In this document: piece by piece, positions 44,434 through 53,322 of the stretch
Position numbering within the stretch: position 1 is the first letter of the stretch
Layout: each line of letters starts with the position of its first letter
NCBI RefSeq assembly: GCF_002205165.1
Contig: NZ_NIVS01000058.1
Span: forward strand, 119,133-183,132
Direction: 5' to 3'
DNA: 64,000 nucleotides
Origin: Stenotrophomonas maltophilia
Lineage (GTDB): Bacteria; Pseudomonadota; Gammaproteobacteria; Xanthomonadales; Xanthomonadaceae
The notes under the pieces: model-generated
Seen by the model: the letters and a program-made list of their open reading frames with translations, nothing else
The model's database searches: none
What the model was told of the DNA's origin: nothing
Made by a program: the position numbers and the translations under genes

Positions 44434-47147
44434 TGAAGCCGATGCCGAACCAGAATCCCCTGCCTTTCCCCGGCGAAGAGCCGCCCAAGACGCCGGACGC
44501 CACGTCCTCGTCGCCCGCTACCGTGCCGTCCGACGGTGCTGCCGCTCCGGTTCCGCCGGTCGCTGGCGCGCCCGCGGAGGCCGTTGCCGCCGATGCGGAG
44601 CCGGCGGCCATCGTGCCGTCGGCGATCGTGCCCGGCACCCGTGCGCCCAGCGGCCGCCCGCCGTGGTGGTCGCGCCTGCTTGGCCGTCTGGTCGAGCCGT
44701 GGCTGTCGCTGAAGATCGAACCCGAACATCCCGGCCAGTACAACGATGGCCGGCCGGTGGTCTACGTGCTGGAGGACTACGGTCTGTCCAACGCGCTGAT
44801 CCTGGACAAGGCCTGCCGCGAGGCCGGTCTGCCGTCCCCGCTGGTGCCCATCGCCGGTGACCCGACCGGGCGCAAGCGCGCCTACCTGGCCCTGTCGCGC
44901 CGGAGCAGCAGCAACTCGCTGATCCCCGAGCAGCGCGGGGCCAAGACCCACTCCGACTCGCTGGCCAAGGTCCTGCAGGCGCACCGCGCCCGCGGCGAGC
45001 TGGACGTGCACCTGGTGCCGGTGTCGATCTTCGTCGGCCGCGCGCCGGACAAGCAGAGCGGCTGGTTCGCGGTGCTGTTCTCGGAAAACTGGGCCCTGGT
45101 GGGGCGTTTCCGTCGCCTGCTCGCGGTGCTGCTCAACGGCCGCAGCACGATCGTGCGCTTCGCCCCGCCGATCTCGCTGCGCGCCACGGTCGATGAGGGG
45201 CTGGACCCCGAGCGCACCGTGCGCAAGCTGCAGCGCGTGCTGCGGACCCATTTCCGCCGCATCCGCGAATCGGTGATCGGGCCGGATCTGTCCACCCGCC
45301 GCCTGCTGGTGGACAAGGTGCTCGACGCGGACACCGTGCGCGAAGCGATCGCCTCGCAGGCCAAGCGCGACAACTCCAAGCCGGCCGATGCCTGGAAGAA
45401 AGCCCACGCCTACGCGTGGGAAATCGCCGCGGATTACTCCAGTCCGGTGGTGCGTTCGGCCAGCTTCATGCTCAGCCATGTCTGGAACCGCATCTACGCC
45501 GGCGTGCTGGTCCACCACCTGGACAAGTTCAAGGCGGCCGCGCCCGGGCACGAAGTTGTCTATGTGCCCAGCCACCGCAGCCACATGGATTACCTGCTGC
45601 TGTCCTACCTGCTGTACGACCGCGGCATCGTGCCGCCGCACATCGTGGCCGGCATCAACCTGAACCTGCCGGTGGTCGGCACGCTGCTGCGCAAGGGTGG
45701 TGCGTTCTTCATCCGCCGCTCGATCCGTGGCAACGCGCTGTACTCGGCGGTGCTCAGCGAATACGTGGCCCAGCTGGTCGCCGGCGGTTACTCGATCGAG
45801 TACTTCGTCGAAGGCGGCCGCTCGCGCACCGGGCGCCTGCTGCAGCCCAAGGGCGGCATGATCTCGATGACGCTGCGCGCGTTCCTGCGCCAGCCGCGCA
45901 AGCCGGTGCTGTTCCAGCCGGTCTACATCGGCTATGAAAAGCTGATGGAAGGCGGCAGCTACCTGGACGAACTGTCCGGCCGGCCGAAGGAGAAGGAATC
46001 GATCTGGTCGCTGCTGTGGTCGATCCCGAAGGTGCTCAAACAGAACTACGGTCAGGTGGTGGTGAACTTCGGCGAGCCGATCGCGCTCAACGACGTGCTC
46101 GCCCAGCGTGCACCGGAGTGGAACGGCCAGCCGGTCGGCGAAGACGAGAAGCCCTCGTGGCTGTCCGGCACGGTGGATCACCTGGCCGAACGCATCCAGG
46201 TGCATATCAACGGCGCCGCCGACGTCAATCCGATCAACCTGCTCGCGCTGGCGCTGCTGTCCACGCCCAAGCATGCGATGGGCGAGGCGGACCTGATCGC
46301 GCAGATCGAACTGTGCAAGACCCTGCTGGTGGAGATGCCGTATTCGGACCGGGTGACGGTGACCCCGCACTCGCCGGAGCGGATCATCGCCCATGCCGAG
46401 GAGATCAACGTCCTCACCCGCATCAAGCACCCGCTGGGCGACGTGCTCAGCGTCAGCGGCGACACCGCGGTGCTGCTGAGCTACTTCCGCAACAACGTCA
46501 TCCACCTGTTCACCGCTTCGTCGTGGGTGGCCTGCTGCTTCCAGAACAACCGCCGCATGAGCCGCACCGGGCTGGTCCAGCTGGGCCGCACGGTGTATCC
46601 GTTCCTGCAGGCCGAGCTGTTCCTGCCGTGGACCGAAGACGAGTTCGCCCAACGCATCGAGCAGACCATCAATGTGTTCGTGCGCGAAGGGCTGCTGCAG
46701 AACATCAACGACGACGATGGCGGCATCCTGGCACGCAACACCGGGCAGACCGACGAAGTCTTCCGCCTGCGTGCGATCGGCCATTCGCTGCAGCAGGCGT
46801 TCGAGCGCTATTACATCGCGATCTCGGTGCTGGTGAAGAATGGCCCGGGCACGCTGGGCGCGGCCGAGCTGGAAAGCCTGTGCCAGCAGGCCGCGCAGCG
46901 CCTGAGCCTGCTCTATGCACCGGCCGCGCCGGAGTTCTTCGACCGCACCCTGTTCCGCGGCTTCATCCAGAAGCTGCGCGAGCTGCGCCTGGTGTGGCCG
47001 GATGAAAACAGCAAGCTGTTGTTCGATGCGCGCCTGGATGCGTGGGCCAAGGATGCGAAATTCATCCTCGGCCGCGAACTGCGCCACACCATCGAGCGCG
47101 TCAGCCCGGAAGCGGCGAAGCCAGAGGAACCGGTAGCCCAGGATTGA
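44433..47147 (+). CDS. plsB: Glycerol-3-phosphate 1-O-acyltransferase
   Basis: Inner membrane enzyme that puts the first acyl chain on glycerol-3-phosphate, the entry to phospholipid synthesis. It is 904 residues, longer than the roughly 800 of E. coli PlsB mainly because of an N-terminal Pro/Ala-rich tail of about 70 residues. The acyltransferase motifs are HRSHMDY (H381-x4-D386), GGAFFIRRSIRGN and FVEGGRSRTGR, with FQPVYIGYE after them. ATG 44433 overlaps the previous stop (ATAATG). Downstream are SMAG-type repeats, not another gene in the same operon. Confidence 0.96.
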   Translation: MKPMPNQNPLPFPGEEPPKTPDATSSSPATVPSDGAAAPVPPVAGAPAEAVAADAEPAAIVPSAIVPGTRAPSGRPPWWSRLLGRLVEPWLSLKIEPEHPGQYNDGRPVVYVLEDYGLSNALILDKACREAGLPSPLVPIAGDPTGRKRAYLALSRRSSSNSLIPEQRGAKTHSDSLAKVLQAHRARGELDVHLVPVSIFVGRAPDKQSGWFAVLFSENWALVGRFRRLLAVLLNGRSTIVRFAPPISLRATVDEGLDPERTVRKLQRVLRTHFRRIRESVIGPDLSTRRLLVDKVLDADTVREAIASQAKRDNSKPADAWKKAHAYAWEIAADYSSPVVRSASFMLSHVWNRIYAGVLVHHLDKFKAAAPGHEVVYVPSHRSHMDYLLLSYLLYDRGIVPPHIVAGINLNLPVVGTLLRKGGAFFIRRSIRGNALYSAVLSEYVAQLVAGGYSIEYFVEGGRSRTGRLLQPKGGMISMTLRAFLRQPRKPVLFQPVYIGYEKLMEGGSYLDELSGRPKEKESIWSLLWSIPKVLKQNYGQVVVNFGEPIALNDVLAQRAPEWNGQPVGEDEKPSWLSGTVDHLAERIQVHINGAADVNPINLLALALLSTPKHAMGEADLIAQIELCKTLLVEMPYSDRVTVTPHSPERIIAHAEEINVLTRIKHPLGDVLSVSGDTAVLLSYFRNNVIHLFTASSWVACCFQNNRRMSRTGLVQLGRTVYPFLQAELFLPWTEDEFAQRIEQTINVFVREGLLQNINDDDGGILARNTGQTDEVFRLRAIGHSLQQAFERYYIAISVLVKNGPGTLGAAELESLCQQAAQRLSLLYAPAAPEFFDRTLFRGFIQKLRELRLVWPDENSKLLFDARLDAWAKDAKFILGRELRHTIERVSPEAAKPEEPVAQD

Positions 47148-47213
47148 CGACGGCACGTCGTCGATCCGGCGCATCCGGACGTATCCGGATCTTGTTGCGT
47201 TCGCCAGCAATCC

Positions 47214-47379
47214 GTAGGTACCGACCGTTGGTCGGTACCCGCGCGCAAGCGCGGCACAAGCGTCCGGAGACCGGGCAACACGGTGTGCCCGGCTGACCGA
47301 CGCTGACCACCGTCCGAAGCCTCACGCCAGAGGTTCATGCCGCCGGGAGCAACCGCAGCCGACCAACGGCCGGCGCTAC
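47214..47379. repeat. SMAG-type repeats flanking a short intergenic stretch
   Basis: A variant copy, GTAGGTACCGACCGTTGGTC followed by GGTACC, lies at 47214-47239. An inverted variant at 47356-47379 reads GTAGCGCCGGCCGTTGGTCG followed by GCTG on the minus strand. The GTAG head of the second copy supplies the TAG stop codon (47376-47378) of the minus-strand YdcH-type gene. Nothing else is seen between plsB and that gene. Confidence 0.7.
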
Positions 47380-47570
47380 GCCGGTTCGTCTGGAATCAGC
47401 ATGTCTTCCAGCTTGGCGATGCAGTCCTTCAACTGCAGCTTGCGCCGCTTCAGGCGCTTGGCTTCCAGCTCGTCGTCGCCATTGGCGGCCATGCGCAGAA
47501 TCTGGTCATCCAGCGCACGGTGCTCCTGCCGGAGCACGGCAAGGCGGGCACTGATATCGGTGGGTGTCAT
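47376..47570 (-). CDS. Small YdcH-like protein (DUF465)
   Basis: A 64-residue helical protein starting at ATG 47570. The pattern LAVLRQEHRALDDQILRM followed by EAKRLKRRKLQLKDCIAKLEDML is the DUF465/YdcH signature, two antiparallel helices of unknown function. The stop codon TAG lies within the head of a SMAG repeat, so the last codons may have been changed by repeat insertion. Divergent from ttcA with 105 bases between the two starts. Confidence 0.85.
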   Translation of the reverse strand: MTPTDISARLAVLRQEHRALDDQILRMAANGDDELEAKRLKRRKLQLKDCIAKLEDMLIPDEPA

Positions 47571-47675
47571 GGTGTCCACAGGCTCCGAGCATACACATCC
47601 GGGATGACCGCCGGGAGTGAACGCAGTCACTTCCTGGCACCTGTGAGGGTGCGCCTCAGCCGGTAGAATGAAGGG

Positions 47676-48587
47676 ATGAGCGCTGCCGTCATCCGCCTGC
47701 CCGATCCCGTCCCGCGCGCCCGCGATCCGCGCGCGCCCGGCGGCATGCAGGACCGCCTGGCGCGGCAGCTGCGGCGCCAGGTGGGCCAGGCCATCGCCGA
47801 CTTCGGCATGATCGAGGCCGGCGACAAAGTGATGGTGTGCCTGTCCGGTGGCAAGGACAGTTACACCCTGCTCGACATCCTGTTGCAGCTGCAGAAAAAA
47901 GCGCCGGTACCGTTCGAACTGGTCGCGGTGAACCTGGACCAGAAGCAGCCCGGCTTTCCCGAGCAGGTGCTGCCCACCTACCTGGCCTCGATCAGCGTGC
48001 CGTTCCAGATCATCGAGCAGGACACCTATTCGGTGGTCAGCCGGGTGATCCCGGAAGGCCGTACGATGTGTTCGCTGTGCTCGCGTCTGCGCCGTGGTGC
48101 GCTGTACCGGCATGCGGCCGAACACGGCTTCACCAAGATCGCGCTGGGCCACCACCGCGACGACAGCGTGGCCACGTTCTTCCTCAACCTGTTCCACCAC
48201 GCCAAGCTCTCGGCGATGCCGCCCAAGCTGCGCAGTGACGACGGCCAACACATCGTGATCCGCCCGCTTGCCTACGTCAGCGAAGCGGACATCAGCGCCT
48301 ACGCACAGGCGCGTGCGTTCCCGATCATTCCCTGCACGCTGTGTGGCAGCCAGGATACCCTGCAGCGCCGCCAGGTGGAGCAGATGCTGCAGCAGTGGGA
48401 GCGCGACCAGCCCGGCCGCATCGACCAGATCGCACGCGCGCTGGGCAACATCCACCCCTCGCAGCTGGCCGATCCGGCGCTGTTTGATTTCATGGCACTG
48501 GGGCGCGCCGCGGCCGCCCCGCTGCCCGACCCGCCGGCCTGGGCCGGCACTGCCCACGACCCCGGGCACGCCCCTGGCCCGGCCTGA
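47676..48587 (+). CDS. ttcA: tRNA 2-thiocytidine(32) synthetase
   Basis: A 303-residue PP-loop ATPase that thiolates cytidine 32 of certain tRNAs. The PP-loop SGGKDS is near residue 57. The iron-sulfur cysteines are the two CxxC pairs, CSLC in the middle and CTLC further on. The ALGHHRDD segment between them is typical of TtcA. The C-terminus is Pro/Ala-rich. RBS-like GAAGGG precedes the ATG. It is followed by rdgC 50 bases later on the same strand. Confidence 0.95.
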   Translation: MSAAVIRLPDPVPRARDPRAPGGMQDRLARQLRRQVGQAIADFGMIEAGDKVMVCLSGGKDSYTLLDILLQLQKKAPVPFELVAVNLDQKQPGFPEQVLPTYLASISVPFQIIEQDTYSVVSRVIPEGRTMCSLCSRLRRGALYRHAAEHGFTKIALGHHRDDSVATFFLNLFHHAKLSAMPPKLRSDDGQHIVIRPLAYVSEADISAYAQARAFPIIPCTLCGSQDTLQRRQVEQMLQQWERDQPGRIDQIARALGNIHPSQLADPALFDFMALGRAAAAPLPDPPAWAGTAHDPGHAPGPA

Positions 48588-48637
48588 GCCACGCCGGTGC
48601 GCCCGCCCTCCCTTTCACGCTCTTACTCTGGACGTCC

Positions 48638-49543
48638 ATGTTCTTTCGCAACCTGACGCTGTTCCGCTTCCCGACCGCCACCGATTTCTCCGACGTGGAC
48701 ACCCTGCTGCCGCAGGTGCTGCTCAAGCCGGTCGGTCCGCTTGAAATGAATTCGCGCGGCTTCATCTCGCCGTTCGGCCGTGAAGAAAAAGCCGTGTTCT
48801 CGCACCGCGTCGGCGATGCGCTGTGGCTGACCGTCGGCGGTGAGGACAAGATCCTGCCCGGCGCGGTGGTCAATGATCTGCTCGCGCGCAAGCTCGAGGA
48901 AATCGAAGAGAAGGAAGGCCGCAAGCCCGGCGGCCGCGAGCGCAAGCGCATGAAGGACGATCTGCTGCACGAACTGATGCCGCGCGCCTTCGTGAAGAGC
49001 TCGCGTACCGACGCGCTGATCGACCTGACCCATGGCTACGTGGCGGTGGACTGTTCGAGCAGCAAGAAGGGCGAGAACATGATGTCCGACATCCGCGGCC
49101 TGCTCGGCAGCTTCCCGGCGATGCCGTTGAACGCCGAAGTCGCCCCGCGCTCGATCCTGACCGGCTGGATCGCCGGCGAACCCCTGCCGACCGGGCTGAG
49201 CCTGGGCGAAGAGTGCGAGATGAAGGATCCGGCCGAGGGCGGCGCGGTGGTCAAGTGCCAGCACCAGGAACTGCGCTGCGACGAGATCGACAAGCACCTG
49301 GATGCCGGCAAGCAGGTGACCAAGCTGGCCCTGGTGTTCGAGGACAACCTGTCCTTCGTGCTGGGCGATGACCTGATCGTGCGCAAGCTGAAGTTCCTGG
49401 ATGGCGCGCTGGACCAGCTCGAGCATGCCGACGATGACGGCCGCCGCGCCGAACTGGATGCCCGCTTCGCCCTGCAGAGCGGTGAAGTGCGTCGCCTGTT
49501 CCTGCTGCTGGAAGAGGCCTTCAAGCTGAGCAAGGCGGACTGA
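48638..49543 (+). CDS. rdgC: Recombination-associated protein RdgC
   Basis: A 301-residue ring-forming dsDNA-binding protein that limits RecA activity. The N-terminal MFFRNLTLFRF and the conserved GFISPFGREEKAVFSH segment identify the family, and the length is typical. There is no signal peptide, so it acts on the nucleoid. It is transcribed in the same direction as ttcA and the next gene, but the gaps leave room for separate promoters. Confidence 0.95.
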   Translation: MFFRNLTLFRFPTATDFSDVDTLLPQVLLKPVGPLEMNSRGFISPFGREEKAVFSHRVGDALWLTVGGEDKILPGAVVNDLLARKLEEIEEKEGRKPGGRERKRMKDDLLHELMPRAFVKSSRTDALIDLTHGYVAVDCSSSKKGENMMSDIRGLLGSFPAMPLNAEVAPRSILTGWIAGEPLPTGLSLGEECEMKDPAEGGAVVKCQHQELRCDEIDKHLDAGKQVTKLALVFEDNLSFVLGDDLIVRKLKFLDGALDQLEHADDDGRRAELDARFALQSGEVRRLFLLLEEAFKLSKAD

Positions 49544-49600
49544 CCGGTACCGATCAGTCCCCAGTCATGCGCCGGTCACGGCCGGCGCTATGCTGTACCC

Positions 49601-50389
49601 ATGTCCGGATTCCTCCGCCGCCTGATTTCGCCGGCTGTCAGCACGCTGCAGCGCGATACGGTACGGCTGCGCCTGGAGGATGCCGAGATCGATGTACTGC
49701 GCGTGCGCGATCCGCGGGCGCGCCGGATCAAGCTCAGCGTCGATGAGCGCGGTGTCCGCCTGACCCTGCCGCCGCGCGCCAGCCTGGTGATGGGTGAGCG
49801 CTTCCTGGACCAGCATCGCGGCTGGTTGTCCGAACAGCTGCGCAGCTACCAGGCCACCAATCTGCCGCCACCGCTGGTGATCGGCGAGCCGGGCGTGCTG
49901 CCGTTGCGCGGCGAACTGCTGCCACTGCGCTGGGAACCCGGTCGCTACGCACACCTGCGCGTGGACGAGCAGGGCGCCTGCCTGCACTGGCCCACGCGAG
50001 GCACCGACGCCACGCTGCGGCGCACCCTGCGCGAGTTCTATGAAGCACAGACCCGTGCCGACGTCGGTCAGTGGCTGCCGCGTTACCTGCCTGGCCTGCC
50101 ACGTGCACCGGCACGGCTGCGGCTGAAGGTGATGTCCTCGCAATGGGGCTCGCTGGCGCCCGATGGCAGCATGGCGCTGGATCTGGCCCTGGTGCTGGGG
50201 AGGCCCTCGGCCTTCGAGTACGTGCTGGTGCACGAGCTCTGCCATCTGATCCAGGCCAATCATTCGCCGGCGTTCTGGGCCGAGGTGGAGAAACGCTTCC
50301 CGGCGTGGCACGCCGAGCGCGATTACTTCCAGCTCGAAGGGCGCCGCCTCAAGGCCACGCTGCGGCAGCTGCTGACCCCCACCCCGTAA
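49601..50389 (+). CDS. YgjP/SprT-like zinc metallopeptidase (DUF45)
   Basis: A 262-residue cytosolic protein of the WSS1/SprT-like M48-type family. The zinc motif is HELCH (H211, E212, H215) in VHELCHLIQANHSPAFWAEVEKRFP, with the third ligand expected in NHSPAFW. The N-terminal domain begins with RDPRARRIKLSVDERGVRLTLPP, typical of the YgjP family. The MSSQWGSLAPDGSM strand precedes the helix. Substrate unknown; some YgjP proteins are annotated as nucleotide pyrophosphatases, which is unproven here. Confidence 0.9.
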   Translation: MSGFLRRLISPAVSTLQRDTVRLRLEDAEIDVLRVRDPRARRIKLSVDERGVRLTLPPRASLVMGERFLDQHRGWLSEQLRSYQATNLPPPLVIGEPGVLPLRGELLPLRWEPGRYAHLRVDEQGACLHWPTRGTDATLRRTLREFYEAQTRADVGQWLPRYLPGLPRAPARLRLKVMSSQWGSLAPDGSMALDLALVLGRPSAFEYVLVHELCHLIQANHSPAFWAEVEKRFPAWHAERDYFQLEGRRLKATLRQLLTPTP

Positions 50390-50410
50390 CGCCGAGCGTT
50401 GGTCGGCGGG

Positions 50411-51283
50411 CTACCGGGTGGCGCGGGCGGCGGCCGCCTGCGCCCAGCGTGCCGCCACGCGCGGCGCGGTGATGCACACCGCCTGGTCGGTCACGGTGGT
50501 GACCGCGCGCTCCAGCAGCTGGATGTCGGCCTCGTGCTGGCGGGCCACGTGCGGATCCTCGAAGAAGATCGCGCGCTGGCAATGGCCTTCCAGCACACGG
50601 TCGGCGATCTGCGCATCGCCGCCCATCGGGCCGCTCTGATAGCGCGTCACCCACTCCTCGCCCTGTGGCCAGCCGCGGCTCCAGGCCAGTTCGTTCAGGC
50701 GCTGGCCGGTGGTGCCGGTGCCGACCCGGCTGCGGAAGCGCGACAGCACCTCGAAGTGCTCATCGGCAAAGGCCAGCATCGCCGGCTTCATCGCGTCATG
50801 CGCGATCAACGCCAGCGTGTGCTGCGCGAAGGCGTGCAGATCATCGGCGCCCGGGTCCGGCGCCAGGCCGGCGTGCAGGCGCTCCACTTCCACCCAATCA
50901 CGCGCAGTGGCGACGGTGGAGATGAAGGGCTTGCCGTGGATCACGCACTGGCGCTTGAGCGCGGTGGCCTCGGGGAAGACCGAGGAAGGGTCGACCGGGT
51001 CCATCAAATAGATCGCACCGTCCAGCGTGCGCTCGGGCGTGCCCATACCGACCACCTCGGCGACCAGCTTCATCAGGCCGCCCTCGCGGCCATTCGGGTA
51101 GCGGCGCAGCGGGGCGAAGTCCTGCAGGAAGCCCAGCCGCTGGATCGCATCGAAGGTGCGCCCGACCGCATGCAGCTCGACGCCCAGTTCGCGCAGCCCG
51201 GTGTCGCTGGCGCGCAGCCAGCGGAACAGTGCGGCGTGCTTGTCGTGGTGATGCAGGCGGTTCGCGGCCAGGCCGATGCGCAT
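50411..51283 (-). CDS. mgsA: Methylglyoxal synthase with a duplicated MGS-like domain
   Basis: A 290-residue protein, about twice the length of E. coli MgsA (~152). The C-terminal half has all conserved elements: ALIAHDAMK with H162 and D163, GTGTTG at 188-193, SGPMGGD with D223, and FFEDP with D243. This part should convert dihydroxyacetone phosphate to methylglyoxal. The N-terminal half (residues 1-140) has the same order of strands (IGLAANRLHHHDK, then GRTFDAIQR, then DGAIYLMDPVDPS, then KPFISTVATARDWV) but lacks the GPMGGD signature, so it looks like a degenerate duplicate that may be regulatory. It is transcribed away from the next small gene. Confidence 0.8.
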   Translation of the reverse strand: MRIGLAANRLHHHDKHAALFRWLRASDTGLRELGVELHAVGRTFDAIQRLGFLQDFAPLRRYPNGREGGLMKLVAEVVGMGTPERTLDGAIYLMDPVDPSSVFPEATALKRQCVIHGKPFISTVATARDWVEVERLHAGLAPDPGADDLHAFAQHTLALIAHDAMKPAMLAFADEHFEVLSRFRSRVGTGTTGQRLNELAWSRGWPQGEEWVTRYQSGPMGGDAQIADRVLEGHCQRAIFFEDPHVARQHEADIQLLERAVTTVTDQAVCITAPRVAARWAQAAAARATR

Positions 51284-51456
51284 GAGGGCAGTCCAGAGGG
51301 TGACCCGGTCAGTGTAAGCCGTTCAGGTTGACGGAAAGCAAGCGTCGAACAGTGATGGCGATCACGAGTCATCACGCATTTTCGTAGTTGTTGCATGGTC
51401 TCGCGAGGGGTCATATCCGACAGTGGTGGTCGTCCGTCAATCAGGAAACCCCTGCC

Positions 51457-51753
51457 ATGACTCTCTCCCCTTCCCCCATCGTTGCCTCATCCCCGCCCGC
51501 GGCCTCGGAAACGGGCCGCCGCATCCGCGCGCTGGCCACCGTACTGCGCGAGGCACCCGAAGCCGACGCGGAGATGCTGCTGGCCGGGCTGGCACGCATG
51601 CTCGATGCGCATATGGGCCGCGGCCATGACGATGTGGTCAGCAACCGCCGCATCCGCGACCAGCTCGACAACATCGAGCTGCTGATGGCGCTGGAAATCG
51701 AGCGCGCCGGCGTGCGTCATACGCCGATACCGGCGGTATCGCGCGCCGCCTGA
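51457..51753 (+). CDS. Hypothetical small protein, 98 aa
   Basis: A small acidic, helical, cytosolic protein starting at ATG 51457 (a TTG-started longer frame exists from 51388 but is less likely). No motif is recognised: an Ala/Glu-rich helix (ALATVLREAPEADAEMLLAGLARMLD) is followed by RRIRDQLDNIELLMALEIE. Divergent from mgsA with 173 bases between, and convergent with gltD. Function unknown. Confidence 0.6.
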   Translation: MTLSPSPIVASSPPAASETGRRIRALATVLREAPEADAEMLLAGLARMLDAHMGRGHDDVVSNRRIRDQLDNIELLMALEIERAGVRHTPIPAVSRAA

Positions 51754-51786
51754 GCGGCAGCCACGCGCGGCATCGCAACGGCGCCG

Positions 51787-53232
51787 TTACGCCGAGAGCA
51801 GCTGCACGATGCTGCCGGCCGCGTCACGGCCTTCGGCCACGGCCGTCACCACCAGGTCCGCGCCGCGCACCGCATCGCCACCGGCGAACAGGCGCGGGTG
51901 GGCGGTCTGGAACGGCAGGCGGCCACTGCCACCGGCCACGATGCGGCCGTTGGTGCCGGCCTCCACCCCCTGCCCGGTCAGCCAGGCTGGCGCACTCGGC
52001 GAGAAGCCGAAGGCGATGATCACCACATCCGCTTCCAGCAGCGATTCGCTGCCGGCGATCGGCACCGCATTGCGGCGGCCCTGTGCATCCGGTTCGTCCA
52101 GATGCGTTTCGACCACCATGACGCCGATCACTTCATCATCCGCACCGGCTTCGATCGACAGCGGCTGACGATTGAACAGGAAGCGCACGCCTTCCTCGCG
52201 GGCATTGGCCACTTCGCGCGCAGACCCGGGCATGTTGGCCTCGTCACGGCGGTAGGCGCAGGTCACCTTGGCCGCGCCCAGGCGGATCGCACTGCGCACG
52301 CAGTCCATGCCGGTGTCGCCACCGCCGAGCACCACCACGCGCTTGCCTTCCAGGTCCGGCAGGGCGATCTGGTCTTCCCAGCCGGCGATCGGCCGGCCGT
52401 GCGCGTCGCTGCCGCTGACGATGCGGCTGTTCTGCACCAGGAACGGCAGCGCCGGCAGCACGCCCTTGAGGTCCTGGCCGAGCAGGCCGCCGTCGGTATA
52501 GCGGTAGGCGCCGGTCCCGACGAACACCGCGTCGTACTCGGCCAGCAGGTCATCGATGCTCACATCGCGGCCGATCTCCACGCCGAGGCGGAACTGCACG
52601 CCCATGCCTTCCAGCACGTTGCGGCGGCGGCTGATCACCGATTTGTCCAGCTTGAAACTGGGGATGCCGAACTGCAGCAGCCCGCCGATCTGTTCGTAAC
52701 GGTCATACACCACGGCCTGGATGCCGGCATGCGCCAGCTTGTCGGCGCACGCCAGCCCGGCCGGGCCGGCACCGATCACCGCCACGCGCTTGCCGGTGGC
52801 CTCCACCGCGCTCATGTCCGGGCGCCAGCCGGTGGCCAGCGCGGTATCCACGATGTACTTCTCAACCGCACCGATGGTCACCGCGCCGAACTCCTCCAGC
52901 GTGCAGCTGCCTTCGCACAGGCGGTCCTGCGGGCACACCCGGCCGCACACTTCCGGCAGCGGGTTGGTCGAGTGGCACAGCGTGGCCGCTTCGTGGATGC
53001 GGTTTTCCTGCACCAGCTGCAGCCACTGCGGGATCGCGTTGTGCACCGGGCACTTCCAGCTGCAGTACGGGTTGCCACAATCCAGACAGCGCCCGGCCTG
53101 GAACTGCGCGTCTTCCTTGCCGAACTTGCCGTACAGCTCGCCCCAGTCGCCGGAAGTGCGCAGTTCGACCGGGATGCGCTGCGGCATCGTCCGGGGCAGA
53201 TCGAGGAACTGGAAAGCTTGCTTGCGGCTCAT
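51787..53232 (-). CDS. gltD: Glutamate synthase [NADPH] small subunit
   Basis: A 481-residue flavoprotein that takes electrons from NADPH and passes them to the large subunit. The N-terminal iron-sulfur cysteines are CLDCGNPYCSWKCP and CGRVCPQDRLCEGSC. The FAD site is GAGPAGLACADKLAHAG, and the NADPH site includes GGGDTGMDCVRSA. It lies 90 bases after gltB in the same direction, forming the classical gltBD operon. A SMAG-like repeat (53253-53275) sits in the gap and could affect the ratio of the two subunits. Confidence 0.97.
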   Translation of the reverse strand: MSRKQAFQFLDLPRTMPQRIPVELRTSGDWGELYGKFGKEDAQFQAGRCLDCGNPYCSWKCPVHNAIPQWLQLVQENRIHEAATLCHSTNPLPEVCGRVCPQDRLCEGSCTLEEFGAVTIGAVEKYIVDTALATGWRPDMSAVEATGKRVAVIGAGPAGLACADKLAHAGIQAVVYDRYEQIGGLLQFGIPSFKLDKSVISRRRNVLEGMGVQFRLGVEIGRDVSIDDLLAEYDAVFVGTGAYRYTDGGLLGQDLKGVLPALPFLVQNSRIVSGSDAHGRPIAGWEDQIALPDLEGKRVVVLGGGDTGMDCVRSAIRLGAAKVTCAYRRDEANMPGSAREVANAREEGVRFLFNRQPLSIEAGADDEVIGVMVVETHLDEPDAQGRRNAVPIAGSESLLEADVVIIAFGFSPSAPAWLTGQGVEAGTNGRIVAGGSGRLPFQTAHPRLFAGGDAVRGADLVVTAVAEGRDAAGSIVQLLSA

Positions 53233-53252
53233 GGCTTGCTCTGTGGTGAGGT

Positions 53253-53275
53253 TGCCGGCCAGCGGCCGGCACTAC
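53253..53275 (-). repeat. SMAG-type repeat between gltB and gltD
   Basis: On the minus strand it reads GTAGTGCCGGCCGCTGGCCG followed by GCA, a GTAG-headed hairpin variant. It lies in the 90-base gap inside the gltBD operon, where repeats of this kind can change transcript stability. Confidence 0.65.
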
Positions 53276-53322
53276 AACGGTGGGAACACGAGGCGCCGAT
53301 CGACACCGGCGCTTCTCCGCGC

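Noticed and set aside
44139..47210. Minus-strand open frame of more than 1000 codons opposite plsB
   Set aside because: It is an antisense shadow: plsB motifs are complete on the plus strand and the minus frame has arginine/histidine/glutamine-rich composition typical of shadows.
49544..49600. Near-palindrome after rdgC considered as a terminator
   Set aside because: It has no T run and the arms contain mismatches.
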